Shown: positions 1-12,031 of the stretch, in pieces | Layout: each line of letters starts with the position of its first letter | How positions within the stretch are numbered: the first letter of the stretch is position 1 | Assembly (NCBI GenBank): GCA_021229015.1 | Contig: CM037789.1 | Span: 43,204,377-43,268,376 of the forward strand | DNA: 64,000 nt | Direction of reading: 5' to 3' | DNA from: Solen grandis | Lineage: Eukaryota > Mollusca > Bivalvia > Adapedonta > Solenidae | Position numbers and translations under genes: made by a program | The notes under the pieces: model-generated | What the model was told of the DNA's origin: nothing | What the model saw: the letters and a program-made list of their open reading frames with translations, nothing else | Databases searched by the model: none

Positions 1-287
1 AAACTTTAACCAAATTTTCTATAGCATGCAAAACTTTAACCAAAATTTTTAAGTTAAAAAGGGGCCATAATTCATATTAAATTCAACAAGAGTTATCTAT
101 CTTGGTTGTCTGATGCCCCTGAACATATTTATAAACTTTCAAGTCAATACCATAAATGGTTATTGAGATATAAGGTTGATAGTAACTTGCATGCAAAACT
201 TTACCCAAAAGCTGCAACGCCAACACCAACGTCGACGACAGGGCAACTACAATAGCTCTCATATTCTTCGAATAGTCAAGCTAAAAA
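1..287 (+). mobile_element. Tandem-core element, 3' end (same family as 23,411-24,310)
   Basis: The stretch contains AAACTTTAACCAAA repeats, then a GCC/GAC-rich triplet stretch (about 213-242). It ends with ATAGCTCTCATATTC, TTCGAATAGTC and AGCTAAAAA. The same closing block ends the longer copy at 23,411-24,310. The 5' part lies outside the window. The overlapping open frame runs through the repeat end and is not a gene. Confidence 0.7.
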
Positions 288-607
288 CAAGTCGGCCAAA
301 GAGGCCCTGGATCGCTGACCTGAGTATAGGGTTACCAAAGGAACATTCTGTACTAAAACATTTTGAAATCTGGCCAGTTGTTTTGAAGGAGATGATTTTT
401 AAAGTTTTTAATTATTTTAACAACTTTTGTGAAGGTTCACCCAAGGATAATCCCTGCCAAGTTTAATCAAATTCTGTCTAGCAGTTTCGGAGAAGATGTC
501 ATTTAAAGCAAATTGTTGATGACACATGACAGATAACGCACGACGACAGACGCAGGGTGATCACAAAAGCTCACCTTGAGCACAAGGTGCTCAGGTGAGC
601 TAAAAAA
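288..607 (+). mobile_element. AGGGCC/GCTCACCTGAG element, single-unit copy
   Basis: It begins with a degenerate form of the family head (GGCCAAAGAGGCC, then GATCGCTGACCTGAG). One core unit follows (TTTTGAAATCTGGCCAGT and AGGAGATG landmarks), then a GACGAC-rich tail and a 3' hairpin GCTCACCTTGAGCAC / GTGCTCAGGTGAGC followed by TAAAAA. The full form is at 20,219-22,036. Non-coding. Confidence 0.75.
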
Positions 608-2218
608 ACAACAACATTGTTTTACATTTAACACCAACATTACGATATAGTAACTTATTTTGTAGTCAAAGGTGTAGTGATTAGTAGTACGTGACTATAT
701 AAATGCATAACTTATACTTCAATTAAGACATATCCTGATTAAAATCACAAGAAAATATGTAGTGTTTATCAAGCAACAACCCATTTAATTATTTGTACGT
801 AACATCAAATGTCACGTAGTTACACCCCTGGTACATGTATAAATGTGACAAATGAACATGACTCTATTTTGTGCAATAATAGATTCTAACATTAGATCCA
901 ATAAATTTATTTAATTAATTAATTAAACTAATAAAATTAATTATGGCCATTCATACAACCACATAAACACATATTCATAAGCATTTCTCTTCATACTGTG
1001 TGTGATCTAAATTAAGCCAAATCAAATCAAAATATGACAATTAATTCTATATAGCAATTTTTAAGGCTATAAATTTTAATAACATAATAAGACCACTTAC
1101 AATAAAACCACATAAGATTAACCCTTTAACTCATTGACTTTTTATTGGCAAACGAAAACCCTTTCCTCTGTTTGCTTATACATTAATTTGTACTCAAATT
1201 CTTACTAAGTCTGCACAATGGCAAAAAAATATCCGTTGTTTCATATACCATTTACCAGTGATGTTCAGTAAATAAATATTCATCAAGTAATAAAATTTGC
1301 ACATGAATATTCATGAGGTAAAAGGTTAAGAATACTGAGAAGTTATCATAGACATTGATCACATTTTTAAATTCAATAAACACATCAGCTAGGTTAAGAA
1401 CAAAATTTGCACCAATTAATAATTTTCTTGATTTTATTGAGTAAGAAAGAGTTAATCCAAGATTATATGTACTCTACTTCATTGACCAGTATCCATGGAT
1501 ATGCAAGAAATTTATCACAGCTGTACATGCTGAATAAATGGAAAACTCTGAAGATGTGACAACGGACTTTGGTCATATCAATAAAGCTTAGTAAAATAAC
1601 AAGCTTTTTTCTCCCAAAAGCAGTCATCAAACAAAATACAAGTTCTCAACTGCAGGACATACACAGGAGTGGCAAAAGTCCCAATTATATCTATCATCTC
1701 AAGAACTCAATCAGCTATCTCAATTTGCCCCAAACTTAATTAGGAAAGATGTTCACAAACATCTTAAACAAGTCAGATGTGCTATTAAGTAGTGTGTCAG
1801 TGGAATGGAATAATGTCTATACCCTGAGTCAGTAAACCAACAAACACAAAATGTGGGGTTCACAAACAGAAGAATAGAATATTCTCCAGTCCAAAATCTT
1901 CTGCTGGCACACACTGTGTTGGGGCAAACTGCCGTTCTAGAATCAGGGACTTTTGATTGGTTCTACTGGTTTCTTGCGTATCAAACATGGACATTTATTA
2001 TAAAGATATTTAAAAAATAAATTAACCATACTTCAAGGAGTCATGTGATATGTCATCCTGAGACCTGGTCAACAAGCTTTCATGATTGAGATATTAAACC
2101 AAAACCAAAGGGTTATTTTTTCAAGCTATTAGAAATATATTTTTGGTTAGCATCCTGTGCAAAAATGCTGCATTTTTAAAGACAAAATTTAAAAAAAACT
2201 TCCAAAAATTAAATTACA
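608..2218. other. AT-rich DNA with no recognised gene
   Basis: I see no convincing exon or RNA gene. Local features are a short TTAATTAATTAATTAA run near 911-927 and scattered A/T-rich low complexity. It may hold 3' flanking sequence of a neighbouring gene, but nothing supports this directly. Confidence 0.5.
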
Positions 2219-2340
2219 CAAACTTTTAGAGCAATGTAATGACAAACTAAATCATTAAGAGCAATGAAATGACCACTATTATTGTTGAGAGCAATGTAAT
2301 GACCACTAAATCGTTTAGAGCAATGTAATGAAACTAATTC
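2219..2340 (+). repeat. Short minisatellite, AGAGCAATGTAATGA units
   Basis: Four imperfect copies of a 30-40 bp unit carry AGAGCAATG(T/A)AATGA followed by a variable CACTAAATC-like spacer. AT-rich and non-coding. Confidence 0.75.
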
Positions 2341-2589
2341 TGAGGTCTAAAGCAAAATGTATAACATAAGTCTTTATTTTCTAAGTTACTTTCTTATACC
2401 ACGTCTAATTTGAAAAAGTTGGGTACCATTAGAAACATCTTGAAATTCCTAACAATTCATTTACTTTATATATGGACTTGATAAATTGTACTTATCCACT
2501 TTATCTTAAACACTTAACAAGAGTGCCTCATGCTGATGCAAATACCGATCTGTTTGTTTTGCTTTTTTTTTAAGGAAGAGTTGAATAGG

Positions 2590-2940
2590 GTCAAAATGGA
2601 GCTAAGAGTTATGGCCCTTGATGAGAATGTACCCACCCTTATGATAGTGAGAAAGGTTGATGACAAAGGTTTAATAGTTTAGATGTTATGGCCAAGATTA
2701 AAGTTTTTCACTATGCTTTTTTAAAGGGAAATATATTTGGTATAAATGGACCTAAGAGTTATGGCCCTTGATGGGAATGTAGCCATTGATATAGTGAACA
2801 ATTATGTGAAGTTTGCTGACAAAAGGTTTAATAGTTTAAAAGTAAGGGCTAAGGATAAAGTTTTTCATAGTGACCCAAGACTGATGACAGTACGTCAACA
2901 AGCTAAAAATGACTATGTAAAATATATTTCATCTTAAACT
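2590..2940 (+). repeat. Two-unit tandem repeat with GAGTTATGGCCCTTGATG landmark
   Basis: Two roughly 160-bp units start at 2,597 and 2,749. Each contains a variant of CTAAGAGTTATGGCCCTTG, a GTGA-rich middle, GACAAAAGGTTTAATAGTTT and a TTTTTCA segment. A 63-codon open frame in the second unit has no family signature and is broken in the first, so I read it as repeat rather than gene. Confidence 0.65.
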
Positions 2941-3482
2941 TATTTGGGAATAAACTGGACATCTAGTCCTGAATAATAAAATCATGCAGTAAAGCAAATA
3001 AAACAACCCAAAACAACAGTAATAATCACAGGCTATAGAGGGTATCATAACACATTGTTTAACATAAATCAAAGAATAACTAGGACTGTAAATCATGTTC
3101 CACTAAACAAAAAACACAAACAACTGGTTTAAGGTAATCCCTCCATATCTAAATTGTGATCATGGTCCATCAAGTGATCCTAGGAATTATATAGTAAATG
3201 TAACCCTTTACAGACTTTGAGCAAGATGGCTTAAAATGCCAAGTCAGTGGATACTTGCATCTGCACTGGGCATTTGAATAACCATGATTTTTATTTAACG
3301 ATGAATGGTTTACCTTAAACTCAAAAAAAAAAAAACACAACACATCAAACAACAAATATAAATAAATTTCAGACAACAAACACTTGACTAAAACTTTTTA
3401 AGAAACATTGTTCTTATTTCAGTTCATGTATACTCAGAAATAGATACTCTCATTACCTTTCATATACAGTTTGCTCATTTGT

Positions 3483-3784
3483 TTGTTAGGTTTAAAGTCC
3501 CACCGACAGTATTTCAGTTATTTGGAGACAATGTCTACTTGAAACACATATAGTGCTGCCATACTGCAATATCATGCCGTAGACATGTGGCATGGTACCA
3601 CACCCAGTCACATTATCCTGACACCAGGATAAACAGTCCTGAAACTACTTATATGTTGAGCACCAAGCAAGGGAGCTATACCAGTACCTTTTTTTTAAGA
3701 CGTTGGTATGTCATGGCCAGGGATTGAACCCACAACTTCCTGCTCCCAAGGTGGACAGAAAAACCACTCTGCAACCTGGAACGG
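3483..3784 (-). mobile_element. tRNA-headed SINE, nearly complete, minus strand
   Basis: Read on the minus strand it starts with a tRNA-like head (GCAGAGTGGTT A-box region, GTGGGTTCAATCCCTGG B-box region). The body follows: ATAGCTCCCTTGCTTGG, GACTGGGTGTGG, the GTCTACGGC and TACTGTCGGTGGGAC blocks, and a tail similar to GACGTTAAACC. The same body recurs at 41,171, 49,003, 56,628 and 61,808 on the plus strand. It resembles molluscan V-type SINEs; the exact family is not assigned. Confidence 0.8.
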
Positions 3785-5615
3785 TCTTTCATGGGATCAA
3801 TGGTAAATGGCGACTACTTTTATATAAATCCTGAACCCTGAATTTACCACATCCCCTTTTCATTTTTAACAGGCCAAAAGCCTGCATTTTAGCAAGTGAA
3901 ATATAATTTGGGATATTCAATGCTTGGCTGACTGTTTTATAATTATAGAATATTATATGCCTGTTTTGAGCAATTTTATAGAACATATTTATTTTGCAGA
4001 TGTTTGGTCTCAGAAGCCATTTTTTGAATTTCATGATATTGAACAAAAACATTTATAAATATTTTATTAAACTTCTTTCCTATTCTGTAGAACTTCATAT
4101 TCTAAAGATGGGAAAAATGTAAATAGCATTATGCAAATTACTATTGGTTTCCAATCATCAGTACTTAAATTCACCAGTAAGATAGGACCAGCCATTATAA
4201 TTTATGTCAGCAGAAAATAAATAAATGAAGCTATTTATCAAGCTGCTTTTCCAAATGAAACATTTTCTTTCACAATAAATTTCTTTCAAATACTAGAACC
4301 CCAGCCAGGTATTTCCATGGTGCACAGAATTGCTAATTTAGACCCTCAAATATGCTTAAGGACCCCAAAATAATTCAACTTTTGTCTCTTTTTCTAGTAT
4401 AAATCAGGTGGTCACATGACAGCCAATGGAAAAAAATCAGGGGAAAGCCAAACCCAGACCAGCTGGTTCGTTTGGACAGTTCCTCTCTTGTGGTGTAGCA
4501 TATCAAAACTAAACTGCACCAATTTTATCACAATTATCTTGTTATTGATATCACAATGTAAAGACTATTTCCCTTTGTCTTCGGATCATGCCTTCATACT
4601 TAGAAACTCTAATGAGTTCTCTACGTTGGAGACAACAACTCCAAATGGGGGTTTTTAAGCTTATTTCTAATCATATGACTCTTTAGATGGATCCTTTCCC
4701 TTGCCAAAGAGAATGCAGCAGCGATGGCATACAGACCACAACATTGGTATTATCCTGCTTCGGAACCAGCCACCCTATATTAACGGTGATTCCCCACCAT
4801 CCCCTAAATATAGTCCGGAATCACCCTGCCATGCCTGGACACCTCCGATCAGCTTAAAACCACTCTTATTCTGCCCGGGACACTTGAAAATGACGGTTAT
4901 CCAGTTTTGGCCCCCAATTAAGTACTGTATGAATGGATTTGAACGCTTTACCCAAAGTTCCTGACTGAATTACACACCCATCTTAAAAGGCCATTTATTT
5001 CTGGGCAAGCCTTCCGATTAATAGCTACGCCTTACAATTTTTGTGTCATCCACCAAAATCATTGGGTTTTATTTTAAGCCTCCTACGTCCCAAGCAGCAT
5101 CTACCAAAAAAGAAATACATATATGGAAAGCTTGTAAGGATTCATTTTGAAAAAAATTCAATTTTTCATAAAATATCCTATTGATTTTTTATTTTTTTTT
5201 GTTGGCCAAAGATTCAATTTAGACTCATGCAGCAAAATAAACATTTTCATAACTGAGTATTTAATTTCACCATATATGTATCATTCTCCTTCTGACCCTG
5301 AGTTCAATAAATTACAAATGTGATCATTCATCATATCCTTCAGGTTCCTCCAACATCAGTAAAATTGCACTGCATTAAGGGGAGTTAACAGAAATCATTG
5401 CTATTTTCAACACTGTAGCCAAATAATAGGTATAAAGCACATGCAACATTATCTATCTATCCATCTATCTATCTAACTTCGAATACTGTTCAAATCCCCT
5501 TTCAGGTATTACTAGCAGACATGCAGTCAGTGCAAGAGAAAGAAATTTTAGAAAAGTATTGACAGAATGTCAAAGTAAAAAATGAGATGAAAAACAGATG
5601 AAAGTGTTTAAATAT
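3785..5615. other. No recognised gene; one GC-richer stretch
   Basis: The stretch at 4,700-4,960 is GC-richer than its surroundings and open in more than one frame. I recognise no domain, and no convincing splice borders define an exon. A short ATCT microsatellite lies at about 5,449-5,475. Confidence 0.45.
5449..5475 (+). repeat. ATCT microsatellite
   Basis: Six to seven ATCT repeats with one ATCC interruption. Confidence 0.85.
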
Positions 5616-5889
5616 ACAAGAGGGCCAAGATGGCCCTGAATCGCTCACCTGATTTTTAAAAGACAACATACTTTTGATTTTTCATATGGAACTTACTTTT
5701 TGACCCCCCAAAAACCCAACTTCAAACTTGTCCAAGATTTTATGAGACAAACATTTTCTGACCAAGTTTCTTTAAGATTGCCAAAAAAAAAGGCCTCTAG
5801 AGTGTTAACAACCAAATGCACGCACACACATGACAGACAAAGGGCGATCACAATAGCTCCCTTGCCACATGGGGCCAGGGAGCAAAAAA
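5616..5889 (+). mobile_element. Short AGGGCC-headed element with variant 3' hairpin
   Basis: The head is CAAGAGGGCCAAGATGGCCCT followed by GCTCACCTGA. A short core of about 170 bp includes CAAGATTTTATGAGACAAAC. It ends with a CACGACAGA-like tail and a hairpin GCTCCCT / AGGGAGC followed by AAAAAA. It is a deletion-type relative of the elements at 13,866 and 20,219. The hairpin arms differ from theirs by paired changes. Confidence 0.75.
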
Positions 5890-7549
5890 ACATAAGTTTT
5901 AAAATCAGATTAAAAACACATCCTGCTGCAGGATTCAACTGGGCAAGCAAAGACCAATATTCTTTTGTTTTCTTGAATTTAATAAAACCAGGATAAATAA
6001 TGAAATGATATTGGCATCTTACTCAAACTGTGGAAGTAAATAAACATTAGACATTTAACAACAAATAATGCTATTTAAGATTTTTTCCATGACCTTGAGC
6101 TCTACTGACCAGAACAAATCTTAAGATGTTTCCTAACAGGCCATGCTCTTCTGACAGACAAAGCAATAAAAGAATGGTTAACCTTGGTTTCCTATATTCA
6201 GTGACAAACAATTAAAAAATTTTAACTGTTTCAAATAAAGATTTTTTTTTGTAAAATGAAAACACACCCTCCTTAATATTTCAATGTTTAGATACTCTAA
6301 ATCTGTAAATAATGTTGTTTAACTTGGGCTTTTTTTGCAATTATCATAAAGAGAATTAAAACATAAATAAAACAAAATTATCTGTAAGATAATTCCTTAA
6401 AAAAAATTCACAGAAGATAATAAATTTCAAGATGTCATTTAAAAAAACCCAACATACATTGTCCCTTTGCTTAAAAAACCCTTTACCTTTATTGAAAACA
6501 ACTTTGAAAAAAAAAAGTAAACCAAACCCGAGTTAAAAATAATTTTCATCTTTGTTCAACACAGTTACCATACAGTTTTTTTACAAAATAATAAGGATAC
6601 AGTTGAAACTGTAATTTGCAGCCCCCCTGTATTAAGTGGTCAACCTAATTTAAATGGCTACTTTTATATTCCAAAATATAGCATTTGGTTATAGGTTTTA
6701 ACCTTCATTTAGTGGCCACCTCTGTTAAGTGGCACTTTTTTTTTGTTCACTTGAATGGCTTTCTTAAGCAAGGTTTGACTATATAATTTAAAATTTTTTA
6801 AAAGAAACTAAAGGAACAAAACTTAATTATCCCCAAGTGTGGAAAAAAAAATCAACAAACCCTGGATTGGGGAAAGTAAGAACATCAAAAAAACATCATC
6901 AGTCTGTTTAAAACACAAACAGGTAGTTAAATCAACCCCCTGTTCAACAATCTTTACACAAACATGTACACAACATAAATTTTTTTCTGTAACTCCAACT
7001 AAAGTTTTGGTGTATTTCGTGTCAAAATTAAAAAACTTGAAAACTGGGTTTTGGGGGTTATTAAACACAAAAAACAATAAGCAAATGGGCAATTAAAACA
7101 ATACACTTTTTTAATTTGATAGGCAATAATTTTTGGGGTAATAGGGTTTTTTTCCCGGGAAGTTTGAAATAGGACAATGCAAACAAACACAAAACTTTCC
7201 ATTGGCTCATGAGGCTATTTAAAAGGGAATAAATGATTTTTGGGTGCCTGGATACATAAGGGTAACCAAACTCCACGCCTAGTTTTCCTCCCCTTACAAA
7301 TTGTAATAACCACTGCCACCACAAGTAAAAATTTTGCAAATTTAGCCAATTTTTCTTTTTAACAAAAATTTTTAATTACGCGATTTTCATATCCCTACTT
7401 TTGTTTTCTTAAATAAACATCAAATATAACCTCGGGTAAAAAAATAAACATTTTAAAAAATATGTTTGTTTTTGGACAGCAAAATTGGAGACACCATTTT
7501 GTAAGTTAACCATCATCATTAATTTGAAACATGATTTTTTTTGTTTGCA
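5890..7549. other. A/T-rich low-complexity DNA, no recognised gene
   Basis: Many homopolymer A and T runs give spurious long frames on both strands (for example 6,823-7,339). None shows a domain or plausible splice borders. Confidence 0.5.
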
Positions 7550-7735
7550 AGGGAGATCACTGTATGGAGTTTGAATGGTAACATGCTTCACACCAATGTC
7601 TCCATGATTCATTTCCTGTTCACATATTTGAGAAGGCACAGTGGTCACCCATCCAGACACATGAGTTTTCTTGGTGTCTCCAGTTTCCTCAAACAATAAT
7701 GACCACATACACTACCACCAGAGCCATGCAGAGTT
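7550..7735 (-). repeat. Dispersed SINE-like repeat with GAGGAAACTGGAGA block
   Basis: The minus strand reads TGTATGTGGTCATTATTGTT, then GAGGAAACTGGAGACACC, a variant of AAAACTCATGTGTCTGG and TGGGTGACCACTG. The plus-strand copy at 14,590-14,735 carries the same order and a B-box-like GGATTTGAACCCGGGATG. The open frame across it is therefore repeat-derived. Confidence 0.7.
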
Positions 7736-8765
7736 ATTAATATAAATTGTTTTGTAAACCAATGTTTACCAGAAATAAATAAAGTTTATATGATTTTTAA
7801 CAGTAGTTCTGTTTCTGAGGTGTTTTTTCCTATGCTATATATATCAATGTCACAGCTATGTGTTTATCAATGCAAAAGAGCTTGATCTTACTCGCATCAC
7901 TGAAAAATTCACTAAGCAGCCAGAATAATGCAAAAAATAGAACAAATGATAATTGCAGAAATGCTTTTTCTCTTCACACAAATTGGCCAACCCCTTGCAA
8001 ATTATGGAATCCCCAACACATGTTTAAATAAACGTTCTGATTGGTCAGACACATGACGTATAATTAACCACTTTATTCAAATCGTAAAGTAGTTTCCGAC
8101 ATAGTATCTTTAAAAAAATCAGGACATTTCTATCAAAAAAGCCAAGGTTTCCAAAATCACATGGGGCTGTAAAGAGAAAAAGTGCTCAGAGTTAGATATT
8201 TTGTTAAACATTAAGCATAATTCTCTCATCAAAACTTTTCCAGACGTAAAGAGAGATCTAACCCTTTTGCACTGATAACAACAATCTCATGTCTATCCAG
8301 AGCATCATATAGGTAAAACTGCCTTATGAATAGAGCTACTCCTCAGAATCAGTCATTACCATGTTATATATTATATACACAGAACACAGAAACTTCAAAA
8401 CTAAGATCTTCACAATGTATCGCAGCATATTTCATTTAATGGAACAGGATGGGGTAGGGCTTGTCAAGTGCCAATGACATTTACAGAATAATTCTAAACT
8501 AACAAATAAAGACACACAAACTCATAGACACACTTAACCAGTAGCTCTCAAATGTTCAACTAGACCACAATAATGTTTAGAGCAATATCAGAAACAAACT
8601 TTTTCTAAAAAAAAAATAATTCACACAAATGTAATTCATCCACACAAGACACAATTAAACTTGCAAAAGGTTTTTTAAAAAAATATCAGAAACAAACTTT
8701 TTCTAAAAAAACAATTAAAGCCAATTCTGTGCTCTGTATTGTTGCATGTGGAACCCTCCCCGATA
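7736..8765. other. Putative 3' untranslated and flanking DNA of the macro-domain gene
   Basis: It lies downstream, on the minus strand, of the proposed terminal exon. No coding evidence. A roughly 25-bp segment (ATATCAGAAACAAACTTTTT) is duplicated at 8,586 and 8,685. A minus-strand AATAAA is at about 8,066-8,071. Confidence 0.35.
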
Positions 8766-8818
8766 TCACCAAGAATGGTCACCAGCCAGAGTGTAACTGT
8801 GTCCACCATCATCATCAT
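8766..8818 (-). CDS. Proposed terminal exon of the macro-domain gene
   Basis: An excellent acceptor (a T-rich tract ending ATTGTTAG, AG at 8,820-8,819) precedes two bases that complete the split codon of the previous exon (G+AT = Asp). Sixteen further codons, DDDGGHSYTLAGDHSW, and TGA follow. The Asp run joins the DDDDDS end of the upstream exon, so an acidic tract spans the splice junction. If correct, the visible part of the protein is 208 residues and ends shortly after a single macro domain. The alternatives are that this is chance, or that a different exon in the 4.2 kb intron is used. A minus-strand AATAAA about 0.7 kb downstream (near 8,066-8,071) could serve polyadenylation. Both points are inference. 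Confidence 0.42.
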
Positions 8819-10395
8819 CTAACAATAAAAAAGAAATACACTTCATCATGGTAAATGCTTTTTTTTACTTTTGATATTTTTCATATTGCATGCTATTTTT
8901 TTTTTTTTTTAATCTTTTTTTTTTTTCATTTTTTTTTTTTTCCATCTTTTTATCTTAATCATCATTTTGATATCACAAAACCAAAATATTACAAAACCAA
9001 AACAAATGTATTCAAACTTGAGAGTAACTTAAAGTTATTCAGAACCTGTTAAACATTCAGTTTTGCTTTTTTTAACATTCAAATATCAATGAAATTCAGG
9101 TCCCATGCTTACTCCTGTAATACTGCCCCAATGTATACTTGTGTATATCAATAAAAGTCATATATATGGTGAAGTTTTGCCCCATTGAAATTTGAATTAA
9201 ATCCTCAGTACTTAATGTTCTTGACAAATTTAGAGTATGTCAATCGATAGCATTTACCAGGTGTAGTGCATTTCTTTATATACTGTGAACACAGGACCTT
9301 GGGGATTTGGATTTTGAAAGGATTAACTAAATAAATTTAAAAATACCTGAGCAGTATTTTTAATATTATAACCCATGTACAATTAATAACACAGAATTAC
9401 ACCAGGTAGTACTCACTTTTTTATGAGTACTTTATCTTTAAATCAATTTCAAAACATCATTACTTTTACTTGCTGCATTTTATCCTGTGAGTTTGGGTCT
9501 CTACTTTCATACAAGAAACATGTTAACAGTGAACAAAATTCTGTGTCAATATTAACCCATACAATGCTGAGGGAACTTGTGTGCAGACCAAGGTCAGCCT
9601 CCACTTCGGTGCAGTCTGATCTTTGTGTGCTCGGTTTGCTATTCAGTCCATGGTCTTTTTAATCAAGCACCCCATAAACAACTAATGGCACAGTCCTATA
9701 TTAAAAATGGACAAGCTCAATTATGAAATTTAGCATGGTAAGGGTTGCAAGCGCAGAATAACAAAAAAAAACTTGAAACTGCTCATTATCTTTTAACAGT
9801 ACAAAAATAGCTGCAACTGAGTTTCCATCAGATTTTGTATATGTTTGTCACTTTATACTGTACCTTTCCGCCACATAATAACATTGATATAATGTTACTG
9901 GTATAACAAATTGGTTACAGTGTTATTCCTCACACACAAAACATACTTATAATCATACAATCAGTATGTTTTGAAACCAAATCTGAAGTTTTCATGTAAA
10001 AAATTGATGTAACAGAAATTATAATTGTACAATCAAACCCTGGTCACTCCACAATTTAATTTTAAAAAACCTGGCCTTATCTGAAATACTTTGATGGTCT
10101 CGATGGGTAGTGCCTGACATTGCTTTCAGGTTCCCGACTATTTTCGCAAAAATGCAGCCTACCAACCAAATAAAAAGATCAGGCACAATTTGGACCAAAA
10201 GAATCCTTGGTGAAATGGCCAAATCACCCTTATTTAGTTCAGATGCAATGGTAGAGTTTATCACTCAACCAGTCACATGACATGACTAAGATACATATGT
10301 CTACTAACATTTGATATACTTCAGGTGTCAATCAAAATTCACTTTCTCCCTCGCTGCAACAGTCATCAACAGCTCATTATGTATGCAAAAGTAAA
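8819..10395. other. Intronic DNA, no recognised exon
   Basis: Homopyrimidine T runs occupy 8,872-8,943. Frames at 9,423-9,662 (+) and 10,019-10,264 (-) have no known domain and lack convincing splice borders. Both look like old dispersed repeats. Confidence 0.45.
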
Positions 10396-11955
10396 ACAAG
10401 AGTGCCAGTGCTGCCACAATATACGCCGCCACAAAATATAAAGACCAAGAGGGTCCTTTTAATTATTGCTTTTAACATTTCTGTAAGCATAAGCTCACAA
10501 TGAAGTCTGTGAGACTAATTAATTTAGCTGAAAGAGCAGTATATTCGCGAATATACTTTTCTCAAAGTGAGGCAATCACTAAAGATGATGAAAAGACAGG
10601 GGCCTGAGATTGTGGTAATTTAATGGAGAAAAAAAATCGGATTCTATCAAAATGGCCGAACCTAAAAATGGTAATTTCATGGAAATAATCACAAAACTAC
10701 CATTGGAATCTCAATTAAAACTACCAAACTACAAATGGTAATTTTGATAAAAAAAATCACAAAACTACCATTATAATAACAGAATGGTAAAACTCATTAA
10801 ATGGAAAAGAAACAGCAAACAGAGTATTGGATTGGATATTTGGAGCTTAATGTCCCATTTATCAAAATATTTCAGTCAGAGATAGAACATTAAAAATATG
10901 AAAGTAGGTCAAATAGCAGTATCAATATGAATCCTTTTTTCTTTCTCTGCATAACTCTTGCAAAAATCACTGTACCAGAAAATACCTGCTGTATGCACTT
11001 TTACCTGTTTAGAAACTTGAGTTGTGTTTTCAAGAGACCAAGTTTAGAAAGGCATAACTATTGCAAATACTGATGAACATCAAAATCCCTGCTTTGTGCA
11101 TATCTACCCAGAATAGTAATGACATTGCCCAAATTTTGAAAAGATAAGGTCAGAAACATACAAGGATTGGCGTTCACAAGGCTGAAATATCAATCAGCTA
11201 CAGAGACTAAGTTTCAAGGGACAAAAATCTTGTAAAAATCAATGAACCGGAAAATCGCCACTTCATGCACATTTACCCATTATAGTAATGCCACTGATAA
11301 AGTTTTGAAAAGATTCATTCAGAAATGTAGGAGGAGTTGCGTTCACAAGGCTGCAATATCAATCAGCTACAGAGACTAAGTTTCAAGGGACACAAATCTT
11401 GTAAAAATCAATGAACCGGAAAATTGCCACTTCATGCACATTTACCCATTATAGTTATGTCATTGAACAAGTTTTGAAAAGATCCATTCAGAAACAAAGG
11501 AGGAGTTGCGTTCACAAGGCTGCAATATCAATCAGCTACAGAGACTAAGTTTCAAGGGACACAAATCTTGTAAAAATCAATGAACCAGAAAATGCCACTT
11601 CATGCAAATCTACCCATTATATAATGACATAGACCAAGTTTTGAAAAGATTCATTCAGAAACAAAGGAGGAGTTGCATTCACAAGATCTGGACGTACAGA
11701 TGTACAGAGGGACATTCTCATGGAAGTGACGTTGTGGGATTTTTCCTTTGATCTTTGGCCCTTTTGCACCCCGTAATTTGCACCCCACAAGCAACAAATT
11801 AGCCCACAAGTGCCAATTGTACTACCGAAACCCCATAAAACTAACCCTAACCCAATTTATTTACCCCGGAGGGTCACTTGAGGGAGGGCGGACGGACAGA
11901 CGGACGGAGAAGATGACACCAATATACAACCGCCTCTGGAGGCTTATAAAAATAA
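10396..11955 (+). mobile_element. Tandem-core element with about 169-bp units and GACGGACGG tail
   Basis: It begins ACAAGAGTGCCAGTGCTGCC and has a long divergent 5' part. Tandem units follow with CGTTCACAAGG at 11,171, 11,340, 11,509 and 11,676 (period about 169 bp). It ends with GGGCGGACGGACAGACGGACGG-type sequence (about 11,886-11,908) and a GCCTCTGGAGGC palindrome followed by TTATAAAAA. Non-coding; it lies in the last proposed intron of the macro-domain gene. Confidence 0.65.
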
Positions 11956-12031
11956 ATGAATTTGTAATTCCATAAATGCAATAATGTATTTACAGGGACA
12001 TTGAAGGTAAAGATGGACAAAAACTTATATA

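Noticed and set aside
4416..4964. Possible exons in a GC-richer stretch
   Set aside because: No recognisable domain, and the frames end without plausible donor sites. Left as undetermined DNA.
7409..7708. A 99-residue minus-strand frame as an extra macro-gene exon
   Set aside because: Its core matches a dispersed repeat also present at 14,590-14,735.
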